Notes under the pieces: model-generated | Told to the model about the DNA's origin: nothing | The model's input: only the letters and a program-made list of their open reading frames with translations | Databases searched by the model: none | Shown here: piece after piece, positions 34,866 to 43,394 of the stretch | Layout of the letters: every line of letters begins with the position of its first letter | How positions within the stretch are numbered: the stretch's first letter is position 1 | Made by a program: the position numbers and the translations under genes | Origin: Mesorhizobium denitrificans | GTDB taxonomy: Bacteria > Pseudomonadota > Alphaproteobacteria > Rhizobiales > Rhizobiaceae | Reading direction: 5' to 3' | Assembly (NCBI RefSeq): GCF_003403035.1 | Contig: NZ_QURN01000004.1 | Location: 1 to 64,000 of the forward strand | DNA: 64,000 nucleotides

Positions 34866-35537
34866 GTGCAGGTAGGCAACGCCCACTACCGATTCGAAAA
34901 GGATCTGCCCAAGAAGGCAGTGCTTTTTCCCCTGAGCGGCGCGCTCTTGTTGCCCGGCGGGCGTCTGCCGCTGAATATTTTCGAACTGCGCTATTTGCAG
35001 ATGATCGATTTCGCGCTTTCGAGCGACCGGCTCATAGCCATGATCCAGCCCGCGCTGGATGGCGCGATCCGCTCTGATGGCGAACCGGAATTGTGCAAGG
35101 TTGGCTGCCTCGGGCGCATCGTGTCTGTTTCGGAAACGGGAGACGGGCGTTATCTCATCGCCCTCCAAGGCGTGTGCCGCTTCCGCATAGTGGAGGAGGC
35201 GAACGTCAAAACACCCTTCCGGCAAGCGAAGATTGCGCCCTTCCTGACCGATATTGCGGAAGACCAAGGCGCGGAAAAGGTTGACCGCACGGCTCTCCTG
35301 AACACGTTTCGCGCCTTCCTTGAAGCGAACGACATGGAGGCCGATTGGGAAGGCGTCAACAATGCCGGCAATGCGACGCTGGTCAATGCGCTTTCCATGA
35401 TGGCTCCTTATGGTCCCGCTGAAAAGCAGGCGCTACTCGAAGCGCCAGACCTTCGCACGCGCGCCGAAACTCTGGTCGCAATCACCGAAATTGCGTTGGC
35501 CCGCGACCGCGACGATTATGTCGCCAACCTTCAATAA
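34866..35537 (+). CDS. Lon N-terminal-domain (LON substrate-binding) protein
   Basis: The 223-residue cytoplasmic protein corresponds to the substrate-recognition domain of Lon protease without ATPase or protease parts. The opening [20 protein letters not shown] and the [13 protein letters not shown] motif are typical, and a C-terminal helical bundle follows. The GTG start at 34866 has AGGAG 5-9 bp upstream. The ATG overlapping it is out of frame. The Trm112-like gene follows after 11 bp. Function of these solo proteins is unclear. Confidence 0.85.
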   Translation: MQVGNAHYRFEKDLPKKAVLFPLSGALLLPGGRLPLNIFELRYLQMIDFALSSDRLIAMIQPALDGAIRSDGEPELCKVGCLGRIVSVSETGDGRYLIALQGVCRFRIVEEANVKTPFRQAKIAPFLTDIAEDQGAEKVDRTALLNTFRAFLEANDMEADWEGVNNAGNATLVNALSMMAPYGPAEKQALLEAPDLRTRAETLVAITEIALARDRDDYVANLQ

Positions 35538-35548
35538 AGGGGGCGATC

Positions 35549-35764
35549 ATGAAACGCACATCGAAATCCAAGGTCGTTACCCACGAGCAGCCGATCGATA
35601 TTCGTATGCTCGAAATGCTCGCATGCCCTTTGACCAAAGGGCCGCTGACTTGGGATCCTGCGCGTAGCGAGTTGATCTCGCGAGTTGCCAAACTGGCCTA
35701 TCCGGTAAGGGATGGCATTCCGGTAATGTTGCCTTCCGAAGCCCGGTCTGTTGACGACGACTAA
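35549..35764 (+). CDS. Trm112/YcaR-family protein
   Basis: The 71-residue protein has the core [17 protein letters not shown] and [17 protein letters not shown] of the UPF0434/Trm112 family. It has only one Cys of the four found in zinc-binding members, so it is the metal-free form. Eukaryotic Trm112 activates methyltransferases. The bacterial role is not settled. It follows the Lon-domain gene with 11 bp spacing. Confidence 0.85.
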   Translation: MKRTSKSKVVTHEQPIDIRMLEMLACPLTKGPLTWDPARSELISRVAKLAYPVRDGIPVMLPSEARSVDDD

Positions 35765-35877
35765 GGTCAATTTTCGGAAGTTAGCTATTCATCTGCGAAT
35801 TTTGGCCTCGCATCTTCACGCGCGAATAGTTAAATGCAGCCCGAGAGCGAGACTGGCCGAAGAAAAACGAGAACGAA

Positions 35878-36300
35878 ATGGCCCGCATTTACCAAACAAG
35901 AGCATGGGGCGAGCAACTTTCGCCCTCCCTGGACGAGCTGGAACTGCTTGCGCTTGAAAAATACGCAGGCTTGCCGGCGGATTTCCGCGATTTGACGGGC
36001 GAACTCGTCATCCAGATCGCAGATTTCCCGACCGATGAGATTATGGATGCACTGTCTTTAGAGACACCATTCGATCTGCTGGGCTTGTTCGAAGGGCGCG
36101 GCATAGCAGAGCGCTGGAACCCTGCGACCGGCGAGGGACCGAACCGTATCACGCTCTATCGCCGCGCGATCCTGGACTATTGGTCCGAGAACGAAGAGAC
36201 GCTGGGTTCGATCATTAACCATGTGCTCATCCACGAGATAGGCCACCATTTCGGCCTTTCCGATGACGACATGGCGCACATCGAAAGCTCGGTCGAGTAA
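35878..36300 (+). CDS. Minimal zinc metallopeptidase-like protein
   Basis: The 140-residue cytoplasmic protein has HEIGHHFGLSDDD at 119-131. It provides His119, Glu120, His123 and a downstream Asp in a minigluzincin/metzincin-like pattern. The N-terminal half (LADFPTDEIM-like) is conserved in the family. No signal peptide is present. The start follows GAACGAA and is not strongly marked. Substrate is unknown. Confidence 0.85.
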   Translation: MARIYQTRAWGEQLSPSLDELELLALEKYAGLPADFRDLTGELVIQIADFPTDEIMDALSLETPFDLLGLFEGRGIAERWNPATGEGPNRITLYRRAILDYWSENEETLGSIINHVLIHEIGHHFGLSDDDMAHIESSVE

Positions 36301-36302
36301 GC

Positions 36303-36509
36303 TCAGAAGTCCCCGAGCTTGATCAGCGGATCGTACTCAACACCATCGACATCTTTGACGACTGACTGGCCACAGCGCATCGTCTTGGTTTCTGCGTCGA
36401 ATGCGTAAGTCGGCGAGCCGTAAAGGTGCCAGCCCTTGTTCAGCGCGTTCGTCACCTTGTGACAGAAACTCGAATCGTCTGGACCGCTCAAGAATCGGTA
36501 AAGTCTCAT
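36303..36509 (-). CDS. DUF1737-domain protein
   Basis: The 68-residue protein has the DUF1737 pattern: an early FCHKVTNALNKGWHLYGSPT followed by a strand with the family's Tyr. Its ATG overlaps the stop of the upstream lyase gene as ATGA (36506-36509), so it is translated with it. The function is unknown. Confidence 0.8.
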   Translation of the reverse strand: MRLYRFLSGPDDSSFCHKVTNALNKGWHLYGSPTYAFDAETKTMRCGQSVVKDVDGVEYDPLIKLGDF

Positions 36510-37390
36510 GATTGGCGCTCCGTTATTGTTGCCGCCCTGGCAATGAGCCGTTCGGCCTGACTGAGGTGAAGCCGCTCGACCATGCGTCCATTGAAGGAAA
36601 TGACGCCCTTGCCCGCATTCTCCGGCAGAGCAAAGGTGGCCACAACCGCCCGCGCTTCCTCCAAAGCCTCCGGCGGTGGCGCAAACGCTTTGTTTGCCGC
36701 ATCGATTTGCGACGGATGGATCAAGGTCTTGCCGTCAAAGCCCATCTGCGCAGCCTGACGGCATTGATCTTCGAACACCGTCGCATTGCTGAAATCGTTG
36801 AGCGGGCCATCCAGCACGTCCAGACCGCCCGCCCGCGCCGCCATAACGATATGCGCCAGATGTGGAGCCAGAAAGCGCCGATCATTCGTAACCGCTATGC
36901 CAGTTTCCTTGGCAAGATCGTTCGTGCCCACCACGAAGCAGGACAATCGCGCGGCGCGGTCACGTCCGAGTTCTGCAATCGGGCCGAGATTGAGCATCGC
37001 GCGCGGCGTCTCGATCATCGCCCAGATGCGGAGATCGGCGTCTTCCTCGTCCAGCACTTCATCCGCATCATGAATGTCACGGGGCGTAGCAACTTTCGGC
37101 AGCAGAATTGCATCGGGACGACAGGCGCGCGCAGCGGCCAGATCGTCCGCGCCCCATTCGGTCGTAAGCCCGTTGATGCGAATGACTTTTTCTGCGCCGC
37201 CCTTCTGGAATGTCCCGAAAACCTGTTTCAGGCGTTCGCGAGCAGCCGCTTTTTCAGCCGGAGCAACGGCATCTTCAAGATCGAAGATAATCGCATCGCA
37301 ATTGAGGCTGCCAACCTTGGCGAGCGCCTTCTCATTGGAAGCCGGAACATAGAGAACGGAGCGGCGCGGGCGAAAGGTCTGATCTTGCAT
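36506..37390 (-). CDS. HpcH/HpaI aldolase / CitE-like CoA lyase
   Basis: The 294-residue TIM-barrel enzyme of the citrate lyase beta/malyl-CoA lyase family cleaves or forms a C-C bond next to a CoA thioester using Mg2+. The opening RRSVLYVPASNEKALAKV, the metal-site region DAIIFDLEDAVAP and the ETPRAMLNLGPIAE segment are typical. The C-terminal GFDGKTLIHPSQ is also present. It is translationally coupled to a DUF1737 gene. The substrate (malyl-CoA, citramalyl-CoA or other) is not known. Confidence 0.88.
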   Translation of the reverse strand: MQDQTFRPRRSVLYVPASNEKALAKVGSLNCDAIIFDLEDAVAPAEKAAARERLKQVFGTFQKGGAEKVIRINGLTTEWGADDLAAARACRPDAILLPKVATPRDIHDADEVLDEEDADLRIWAMIETPRAMLNLGPIAELGRDRAARLSCFVVGTNDLAKETGIAVTNDRRFLAPHLAHIVMAARAGGLDVLDGPLNDFSNATVFEDQCRQAAQMGFDGKTLIHPSQIDAANKAFAPPPEALEEARAVVATFALPENAGKGVISFNGRMVERLHLSQAERLIARAATITERQS

Positions 37391-37511
37391 CGCGCATCTA
37401 TGCCGCGCACCCGCCCGCGTGGCAAGGCTGGACCAGCGCGTGGATGCGCCAGAGCGCTTGACAGACGCCGCGTCGTGGCGTTTCGAAGGCCGCAGCGTGC
37501 CGGAGGCTGAA

Positions 37512-38678
37512 TTGAACTACGACATCATAATTGTGGGCGGGGCGATTGTTGGAAGCTCCGCCGCCTATTTCCTCCGCAAGGAAGGATTTAGCGGAACCAT
37601 TGCCTTGATCGAGCGCGACCCGCAATTCGAGCATTCGGCCACGACGCTTTCAGCCGCCTCCATCCGCCAGCAGTTTTCGATTCCTGAAAACATCCGGCTT
37701 TCGCAGTTTACGCTCGGCCTGTTTCGGCGGCTCAAGGAAGAGTTCGGCGCGGACGCCGATATTGGTTTCCGCGAGGGCGGCTATCTGTTGCTGGCATCGC
37801 CGGAAGGCGCGCCGGTGCTTGCCTCCAACCATCAAATCCAGAAGGCCGAAGGTGCAGATGTAGTTCTGGAAGACGCCGAAGCACTCGCGCGCAGGTTCAG
37901 CTGGCTTTCGACCGAAGGCGTTGCGGCAGGTGCCTATGGCCTGTCTGGCGAAGGCTGGTTCGATGCCCACGCGATGCTGATGCTTTTCCGCAAGGCGCTG
38001 CGCACGATGAATGTCGATCTCATCAAGAGCGAAGTGAGCGCCATTGAACGCGACGGCAATCGCGTTACCGGCGTGACGCTGGAGGATGGCCGTCGTCTCG
38101 GCGCCGGCACGATCATCAACGCAGCCGGGCCAAATGCCGGGGTGGTTGCCAACATGGCTGGCATCGTTCTGCCGGTCGAGCCGCGCAAGCGCACGGTCTT
38201 CGTTTTCGAGGCGCGCGAACAATATGGCGACATGCCGCTGCTGGTCGATCCGAACGGCATTTATGTTCGTCCCGAAGGCTCCGTATACATCACCGGAGGT
38301 GCCGAATCGGAAGATGGCGAAGCCGCCGCAGACCCGAAAGATTTCGATCCTGACTGGGGTCTGTTTGAAGATATGATCTGGCCGACGCTCGCCAATCGCA
38401 TTCCGGCCTTTGAGGCTATCAAGCTGACCCGAGCGTGGGCAGGCCACTATGATTACAACACGCTGGACCAGAACGGTGTTATTGGCCCGCATCCAGAGGT
38501 CGCCAACTTCATCTTCGCCAACGGTTTTTCCGGCCACGGCCTGCAACAGGCTCCGGCAGTAGGCAAATCACTTGCCGAGCTGATCGTGCATGGCGGCTAT
38601 CGCACCATCGATTGCTCAGCATTCGGCTATGCACGCATTCCGGCGGGACGCGCTTTCTGCGAACTGAATATTATCTGA
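37512..38678 (+). CDS. FAD-dependent oxidoreductase (DAO family)
   Basis: The 388-residue flavoenzyme of the glycine/D-amino-acid oxidase family has the Rossmann motif IIVGGAIVGSSAAYFLRKEG at the N-terminus and NGFSGHGLQQAPAVGKSLAE near the C-terminus. I chose the TTG at 37512 because GGAGG lies 6 bp before it and the fold starts immediately. The frame also extends upstream into the divergent spacer. It probably oxidises a secondary amine or amino acid, with substrate unknown. Confidence 0.83.
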   Translation: MNYDIIIVGGAIVGSSAAYFLRKEGFSGTIALIERDPQFEHSATTLSAASIRQQFSIPENIRLSQFTLGLFRRLKEEFGADADIGFREGGYLLLASPEGAPVLASNHQIQKAEGADVVLEDAEALARRFSWLSTEGVAAGAYGLSGEGWFDAHAMLMLFRKALRTMNVDLIKSEVSAIERDGNRVTGVTLEDGRRLGAGTIINAAGPNAGVVANMAGIVLPVEPRKRTVFVFEAREQYGDMPLLVDPNGIYVRPEGSVYITGGAESEDGEAAADPKDFDPDWGLFEDMIWPTLANRIPAFEAIKLTRAWAGHYDYNTLDQNGVIGPHPEVANFIFANGFSGHGLQQAPAVGKSLAELIVHGGYRTIDCSAFGYARIPAGRAFCELNII

Positions 38679-38753
38679 TCCCTTTGATTCAACCGGTAGT
38701 TTGTGTAAAGCGAACCCAAAGCCAATTTCCCGAACCAGATGACGGGTGGAAGC

Positions 38754-39359
38754 ATGGACAAGTTCACAAAGCTGACGGGCGTTGCCGCGCCGTTGCGCAT
38801 CGTCAACATCGATACCGACATGATAATCCCGAAGGATTATCTGAAAACGATCAAGCGCACCGGCCTGGCCAAAGGGCTGTTCGCAGAGATGCGGTTCAAC
38901 GAAGAGGGTCACGAGAACCCCGATTTCGTGCTGAACAAGCCAGCCTATCGCAAGGCGCAAATCCTTGTCGCTGGTGACAATTTCGGCTGCGGGTCGAGCC
39001 GTGAGCACGCGCCCTGGGCGCTGCTGGATTTCGGCATTCGCTGCGTGATTTCCACCAGCTTCGCCGACATCTTCTATAATAACTGCTTCAAGAACGGCAT
39101 TCTGCCGGTCGTCGTCAGCCCGGAAGACCTCGAAAAGCTGCTCGACGATGCAGACCGCGGTGCAAATGCGACCCTGACCGTCGATCTCGAAGAGCAGGAA
39201 ATCCGCGGCCCGGATGGCGGCGTCGTGAAATTCTCCATTGATGAGTTCCGTCGTCACTGCTTGCTGAATGGTCTGGACGACATTGGGCTGACGCTCGAAA
39301 AATCCAGCGCAATCGATAATTTCGAGAAGAAGACCGCCGAAAGCCGCCCCTGGGCATGA
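38754..39359 (+). CDS. leuD: 3-isopropylmalate dehydratase small subunit
   Basis: The 201-residue subunit completes the LeuCD isomerase of leucine synthesis. The swivelling domain has [14 protein letters not shown] near residue 22 and the active-site loop [15 protein letters not shown] near 80. The start at 38754 follows GGTGGA. The ridA-like gene starts inside its stop codon (ATGA at 39356-39359). Confidence 0.94.
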   Translation: MDKFTKLTGVAAPLRIVNIDTDMIIPKDYLKTIKRTGLAKGLFAEMRFNEEGHENPDFVLNKPAYRKAQILVAGDNFGCGSSREHAPWALLDFGIRCVISTSFADIFYNNCFKNGILPVVVSPEDLEKLLDDADRGANATLTVDLEEQEIRGPDGGVVKFSIDEFRRHCLLNGLDDIGLTLEKSSAIDNFEKKTAESRPWA

Positions 39360-39739
39360 GCCGAAAGCTCATTTCGACCGGCTCGCCGTTTGAGAAAACG
39401 GCGGGCTATAGCCGTGCCGTGGTTCAAGGCGAATGGTGCTTCGTTTCCGGCACGACCGGCTACGACTATTCCAGCATGACCATGCCGGAGAGCGTGGAAG
39501 ATCAGACACGCAACTGCCTTGCCACCATTGCCGCGGCGCTCGCAGAGGGCGGGTTTGAAATGGCCGACGTGGTGCGCGCGCATTATTACATCACCGATCA
39601 ATCCTTTGTTGATCGGGTATTCCCCATTCTCGGCGAGACATTTGGCGACATTCGCCCAGCTGCGACGATGATCGTGTGCCAGCTCAACAAGCCGGAAATG
39701 AAAATCGAGATTGAAGTGACAGCGCTTAAGCGCGGCTGA
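39356..39739 (+). CDS. RidA-family (YjgF/YER057c) protein
   Basis: The 127-residue protein resembles enamine/imine deaminases, which remove reactive 2-aminoacrylate-type intermediates formed by PLP enzymes. It has the SGTTGYD strand, the [11 protein letters not shown] helix and a C-terminal [11 protein letters not shown] that carries the usual Glu. The Arg equivalent that contacts the substrate carboxylate seems to be in DIRPAATMI. It is translationally coupled to leuD, which ties it to branched-chain amino-acid synthesis. Confidence 0.85.
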   Translation: MSRKLISTGSPFEKTAGYSRAVVQGEWCFVSGTTGYDYSSMTMPESVEDQTRNCLATIAAALAEGGFEMADVVRAHYYITDQSFVDRVFPILGETFGDIRPAATMIVCQLNKPEMKIEIEVTALKRG

Positions 39740-39803
39740 ACCTTCTTGCCATCGACACGCGGGCGCGCTAGCGAAGCGCGCAAACATTTTCAGGGACATC
39801 AAC

Positions 39804-40904
39804 ATGGCAGCGCGCAAGCTTTTCCTCCTCTCCGGCGACGGCATCGGCCCAGAAGCAATGGCCGAGGTGAAAAAGATAATAGCCGCCATGAACAAAACCG
39901 GCGCGGGTTTTGAAACCGAAGAAGGCCTTGTCGGCGGTTGTGCTTATGATGCGCATGGAAAGGCAATTTCCGAAACCGACATGGAAAAGGCGCTCGCCGC
40001 CGATGCAGTTCTGTTCGGCGCGGTTGGTGGTCCGAAGTGGGACAGCGTGCCTTACGAGGTTCGCCCGGAAGCCGGATTGCTGCGCCTGCGCAAAGATCTC
40101 GCGCTGTTCGCAAACCTGCGTCCAGCCATCTGCTATCCGGCGCTGGCCGATTCCTCCTCGCTGAAGAAGGACATCATCGAAGGTCTGGACATCCTGATCG
40201 TTCGCGAACTGACAGGCGGTGTCTATTTCGGAGAACCGAAGGAAATCATCGACCTTGGCAATGGTCAGAAGCGCGGCATCGATACGCAGGTCTATGACAC
40301 GTTCGAAATAGAACGCATTTCCGGCGTTGCGTTTGAGCTTGCCCGCACGCGCAAGAACCACGTTACCTCGATGGAAAAGCGCAATGTGATGAAGTCCGGC
40401 GTTCTGTGGAACGAAGTCGTGACGCAAACGCACAAGGCGAAATATTCCGACGTGAAGCTGGATCATATGCTGGCCGACGCGGGCGGCATGCAGCTCGTGC
40501 GCTGGCCCAAGCAGTTCGACGTCATCGTGACTGACAATCTGTTCGGCGACATGCTGTCGGACGTTGCCGCCATGCTGACCGGTTCGCTCGGCATGTTGCC
40601 TTCCGCCTCGCTCGGCGCACCGGATGCCAAGACCGGCAAGCGCAAGGCGCTTTATGAGCCCGTGCATGGTTCCGCGCCGGACATTGCCGGTCAGGGCATC
40701 GCCAACCCCATCGCCATGATCGCCTCTTTCGCCATGTGCCTGCGCTATTCGTTTGGCATGGTTGCGGAAGCCGACAGTCTCGAAGCTGCAATTGCCGCGG
40801 TGCTGGACGATGGCCTGCGCACCAGGGACATTATGTCCGCTGGAATGCAGGAAGTCGGCACCACCGCCATGGGCGACGCAATTCTTGCCAAGTTCCTCGC
40901 GTAA
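39804..40904 (+). CDS. leuB: 3-isopropylmalate dehydrogenase
   Basis: The 366-residue NAD-dependent dimer oxidises and decarboxylates 3-isopropylmalate in the third leucine step. [11 protein letters not shown] opens the protein, and [13 protein letters not shown] is the substrate loop. [20 protein letters not shown] holds the metal-binding Asp residues, and [17 protein letters not shown] binds NAD. It lies 64 bp after the ridA gene. Confidence 0.95.
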   Translation: MAARKLFLLSGDGIGPEAMAEVKKIIAAMNKTGAGFETEEGLVGGCAYDAHGKAISETDMEKALAADAVLFGAVGGPKWDSVPYEVRPEAGLLRLRKDLALFANLRPAICYPALADSSSLKKDIIEGLDILIVRELTGGVYFGEPKEIIDLGNGQKRGIDTQVYDTFEIERISGVAFELARTRKNHVTSMEKRNVMKSGVLWNEVVTQTHKAKYSDVKLDHMLADAGGMQLVRWPKQFDVIVTDNLFGDMLSDVAAMLTGSLGMLPSASLGAPDAKTGKRKALYEPVHGSAPDIAGQGIANPIAMIASFAMCLRYSFGMVAEADSLEAAIAAVLDDGLRTRDIMSAGMQEVGTTAMGDAILAKFLA

Positions 40905-40960
40905 GGCGCATTGACTCGCGGCGCATTCCGCGCGATAGCGCTGCCGCGAACGGAGCGAAA

Positions 40961-41092
40961 ATGTTGAGCCATTCGGCCATCATTACTGTTGATCTCTCCG
41001 GCTTCGGACATGACGTCCGCAGCCGGGATGTGCCTGCGCGCCTCCGCTCCACGAAAACCACGGCCAAAAAAACCACCGTCACCACGGTCTGA
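40961..41092 (+). CDS. Candidate Thr/Lys-rich leader peptide of asd
   Basis: The 43-residue frame starts at an ATG with GGAG 6 bp upstream and ends 112 bp before asd. The last 13 residues (31-43) are TKTTAKKTTVTTV: seven Thr and three Lys. Asd makes the common precursor of threonine, lysine and methionine, so these codons are the ones expected for ribosome-mediated attenuation. The DNA over these codons can pair: GGCCAA (41062-41067) with TTGGCC (41099-41104), and an inner ACCGT/ACGGT stem. Function is inferred. I know of no described example at this gene. Confidence 0.55.
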   Translation: MLSHSAIITVDLSGFGHDVRSRDVPARLRSTKTTAKKTTVTTV

Positions 41093-41107
41093 TCTCCCTT
41101 GGCCAAT

Positions 41108-41168
41108 CCGCCCTCTCCCCGGGTAAGGCCCGAGGGAGGCGGGACCCGCGAGGCCGGCGGGTTCTTCT
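41108..41168 (+). promoter_or_regulatory. Candidate attenuator stems between leader peptide and asd
   Basis: A large imperfect stem (CCGCC at 41108-41112 with GGCGG at 41138-41142, continued by CGGG/CCCG) is followed by a second stem, ACCCGC (41144-41149)/GCGGGT (41157-41162). The second stem runs into TCTTCT, an intrinsic-terminator-like end 36 bp before the asd start. Similar G+C-rich palindromes occur elsewhere in the window, so part of it may be a dispersed repeat. Confidence 0.4.
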
Positions 41169-41204
41169 CCAAACCAAGCGGAGAGCGACAGGAGACTTTT
41201 TGCG

Positions 41205-42239
41205 ATGGGTTTCAAGGTAGCTATTGTCGGCGCAACGGGGAATGTTGGCCGCGAAATGCTGAATATTCTGGAAGAGCGGGGCTTTCCCGCCGACGAGGTG
41301 GTGGCGCTCGCTTCCCGCCGCAGCCAGGGCACCGAAGTGTCTTATGGCGACCGCACCTTGAAGGTTAAGTCGCTGGACACTTACGACTTTTCTGACACCG
41401 ACATCTGCCTGATGTCGGCAGGCGGCAATGTGTCAAAGGAATGGTCGCCCAAGATCGGCAAGCAGGGCTGCATCGTTATCGATAACTCGTCCGCTTGGCG
41501 CTATGACGCTGATGTGCCGCTGATCGTGCCGGAAGTTAACCCCGACGCTATTGCCGGCTACACCAAGAAGAACATTATCGCGAACCCGAACTGCTCGACC
41601 GCGCAGATGCTGGTGGCGCTCAAGCCGTTGCACGATGCCGCGACCATCCAGCGCGTTGTCGTCTCGACCTATCAGTCAGTTTCCGGCGCTGGCAAGGAAG
41701 GCATGGACGAGCTGTTCACCCAATCGCGCGCGGTGTTCGTGGCCGATCCGGTGGAGGCGAAGAAGTTCACCAAGCGCATCGCCTTCAACGTCATTCCGCA
41801 TATCGATGTGTTCATGGAAGACGGCTTCACCAAGGAAGAGTGGAAGATGGTCGCCGAGACCAAGAAGATGCTCGATCCCAAGATCAAGGTGACCGCGACT
41901 TGCGTGCGTGTGCCCGTGTTCATCGGCCATTCGGAATCCGTGAACCTGGAGTTTGAAAAGCCCATCACTGCCGACGAAGCGCGTGACATCCTGCGCGATG
42001 CGCCGGGCTGCGTCGTGATCGATAAGCGCGAAAACGGCGGCTACATCACCCCGATCGAGAGCGCCGGCGAAGACGCGACCTACATTTCCCGCATCCGCGA
42101 GGATGGCACGGTAGAGAATGGCCTGGCCATGTGGATCGTCTCGGACAATCTGCGCAAGGGCGCAGCGTTGAATGCGGTCCAGATCGCGGAACTGCTGATC
42201 GCCCGCGGCCTCATCACGCCGAAGAAGAAGGCGGCGTAG
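41205..42239 (+). CDS. asd: Aspartate-semialdehyde dehydrogenase
   Basis: The 344-residue NADPH enzyme reduces aspartyl phosphate to aspartate semialdehyde, the branch-point metabolite for Lys, DAP, Met and Thr. VAIVGATGNVGREMLNIL binds the cofactor, and the catalytic Cys130 is in NPNCSTAQML. The VPVFIGHSESVNLEF segment near residue 240 holds the active-site His. The start follows AGGAG. It is preceded by a candidate Thr/Lys leader. Confidence 0.95.
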   Translation: MGFKVAIVGATGNVGREMLNILEERGFPADEVVALASRRSQGTEVSYGDRTLKVKSLDTYDFSDTDICLMSAGGNVSKEWSPKIGKQGCIVIDNSSAWRYDADVPLIVPEVNPDAIAGYTKKNIIANPNCSTAQMLVALKPLHDAATIQRVVVSTYQSVSGAGKEGMDELFTQSRAVFVADPVEAKKFTKRIAFNVIPHIDVFMEDGFTKEEWKMVAETKKMLDPKIKVTATCVRVPVFIGHSESVNLEFEKPITADEARDILRDAPGCVVIDKRENGGYITPIESAGEDATYISRIREDGTVENGLAMWIVSDNLRKGAALNAVQIAELLIARGLITPKKKAA

Positions 42240-42552
42240 TCCGCCTCATTGCTGCGAGCGCGCCATCCTCGGGCTTGTCCCGAGGATCTACGCACGTTCA
42301 TTATCCCTCATCCGCCTGCCGGCACCACCCAGCCCTCCGCTATGGCTCCGGGCGTTCGTCATTTGAAAAGCCCATTTTGGGGCTTTTCATCCGCTTCGCG
42401 GACCACTCCTCAGCCCTCAAGGGGAGAAGGGGGCTAATTGGGACGTCCCGCTGTATCTACAACGCTTGCAATTGAAGACGGGCTTTGAAATTTCTGCTTC
42501 TTCCCTTTTGAGGTAAGGTGCCGGCAGGCGGATGAGGGGTGCCGGCACAAAC
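42240..42552. repeat. Palindrome-rich intergenic mosaic between asd and rpsP
   Basis: Arms of 22 bp at 42305-42326 and 42517-42538 are exact reverse complements (core CGCCTGCCGGCACC). Between them lies a 9-bp stem GAAAAGCCC/GGGCTTTTC (42365-42373/42380-42388), which could terminate asd. A GGGGAGAAGGGGG stretch resembling other spacers here is also present. I see no gene. The composition is like dispersed palindromic repeats of Rhizobiales genomes. Confidence 0.65.
42365..42388. terminator. Hairpin downstream of asd
   Basis: GAAAAGCCC-ATTTTG-GGGCTTTTC forms a 9-bp stem whose A/T flanks make it a possible bidirectional intrinsic terminator. It is 126 bp after the asd stop and may instead be part of the repeat mosaic. 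Confidence 0.5.
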
Positions 42553-42582
42553 AAAAAGGCGGGCCAAAAGCCCGCCCTTTTT
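42553..42582 (-). terminator. Rho-independent terminator after rpsP
   Basis: GGCGGGC (42558-42564) pairs with GCCCGCC (42570-42576). The stem is flanked by five A on one side and five T on the other, so it can stop transcription in both directions. It lies 24 bp after the rpsP stop. Confidence 0.88.
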
Positions 42583-42605
42583 CACTCAGTGCGTTCCAGC
42601 AAAAC

Positions 42606-43004
42606 TTATTCGCTGGCGGCAGCTTCTTCTGCCGGAGCTTCAGCAGCGGAAGCAGCAGCGGCTGCAGCAGCTTCTTCAGCCTGCTTCTGCAAAGCGACGC
42701 GCTCCTGCGCCTTCTTGCCCGGAACAGCCTTGGTCGGGTTGCTGCGAGCCGGACGCTTGGCAATGCCAGCCTGATCGAGGAAGCGCAAAACGCGGTCGGT
42801 CGGCTGCGCACCCTGCGAGAGCCAATGGCCAACGCGGTCAGCGTCGAGCTTCACGCGCTCTGCATCCTTGGCGAGCGTCGGGTTCCACGAGCCAATCGCT
42901 TCGATGAAACGGCCATCGCGCGGCGAACGCGCATCAGCAACGACGATGTGATAGTAAGGGCGCTTCTTTGCTCCCGCGCGGGAAAGGCGGATTTTCAGTG
43001 ACAT
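42606..43004 (-). CDS. rpsP: 30S ribosomal protein S16
   Basis: The 132-residue ribosomal protein opens with [20 protein letters not shown], and the S16 core ends near residue 85. An Ala/Glu-rich tail (residues 100-132) is an extension common in alphaproteobacteria. It follows the chorismate mutase gene by 45 bp and ends in a strong terminator. The rimM-trmD-rplS genes that often follow rpsP are not in this window. Confidence 0.95.
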   Translation of the reverse strand: MSLKIRLSRAGAKKRPYYHIVVADARSPRDGRFIEAIGSWNPTLAKDAERVKLDADRVGHWLSQGAQPTDRVLRFLDQAGIAKRPARSNPTKAVPGKKAQERVALQKQAEEAAAAAAASAAEAPAEEAAASE

Positions 43005-43049
43005 TTAAGTTCTCCTAAAGCTCTAAGATCTGCGATTGGTTTTCCGGTC

Positions 43050-43385
43050 TCATCGATGGACGAGATCGACGTCATTTCTTCCTTCATTGACCGCCTCGTG
43101 ATGTCGGATCACGTTGGCGATAAGGAAATTCAGGAACTTCTCAACGAAGTCGGGATTGAAGCGCGCGTCAGCGGCAAGGCGCCGAAGACGCTCGATCTGC
43201 TCGGCCTCGCGTACCTTGTCGGCAGGCGGCAGATTGTGTTGCGTCTTCAGATAGCTGACGGCTTCCGTGCAGCGAAATCGCTCAGCCAACATGTAAACGA
43301 TGGCCGCGTCTATATTGTCGATCGATGCGCGCAGGTCTTTCAGCAGCACGCGGGCGCGTTCAACGTCTTCCTGTTCCGATGCCAT
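43050..43385 (-). CDS. Chorismate mutase (AroQ type)
   Basis: The 111-residue helical enzyme converts chorismate to prephenate on the way to Phe and Tyr. LRASIDNIDAAIVYMLAERFRC near residue 18 and LKTQHNLPPADKVREAEQIE near 50 match AroQ, including the active-site Arg and Lys. It lies between ffh (9 bp) and rpsP (45 bp), an order conserved in rhizobia. No prephenate dehydratase domain is attached. Confidence 0.88.
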   Translation of the reverse strand: MASEQEDVERARVLLKDLRASIDNIDAAIVYMLAERFRCTEAVSYLKTQHNLPPADKVREAEQIERLRRLAADARFNPDFVEKFLNFLIANVIRHHEAVNEGRNDVDLVHR

Positions 43386-43394
43386 CCTATTCCC

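Noticed and set aside
37650-38546. 298-codon open frame on the minus strand
   Set aside because: It is antisense to the FAD oxidoreductase, which has both flavin motifs.
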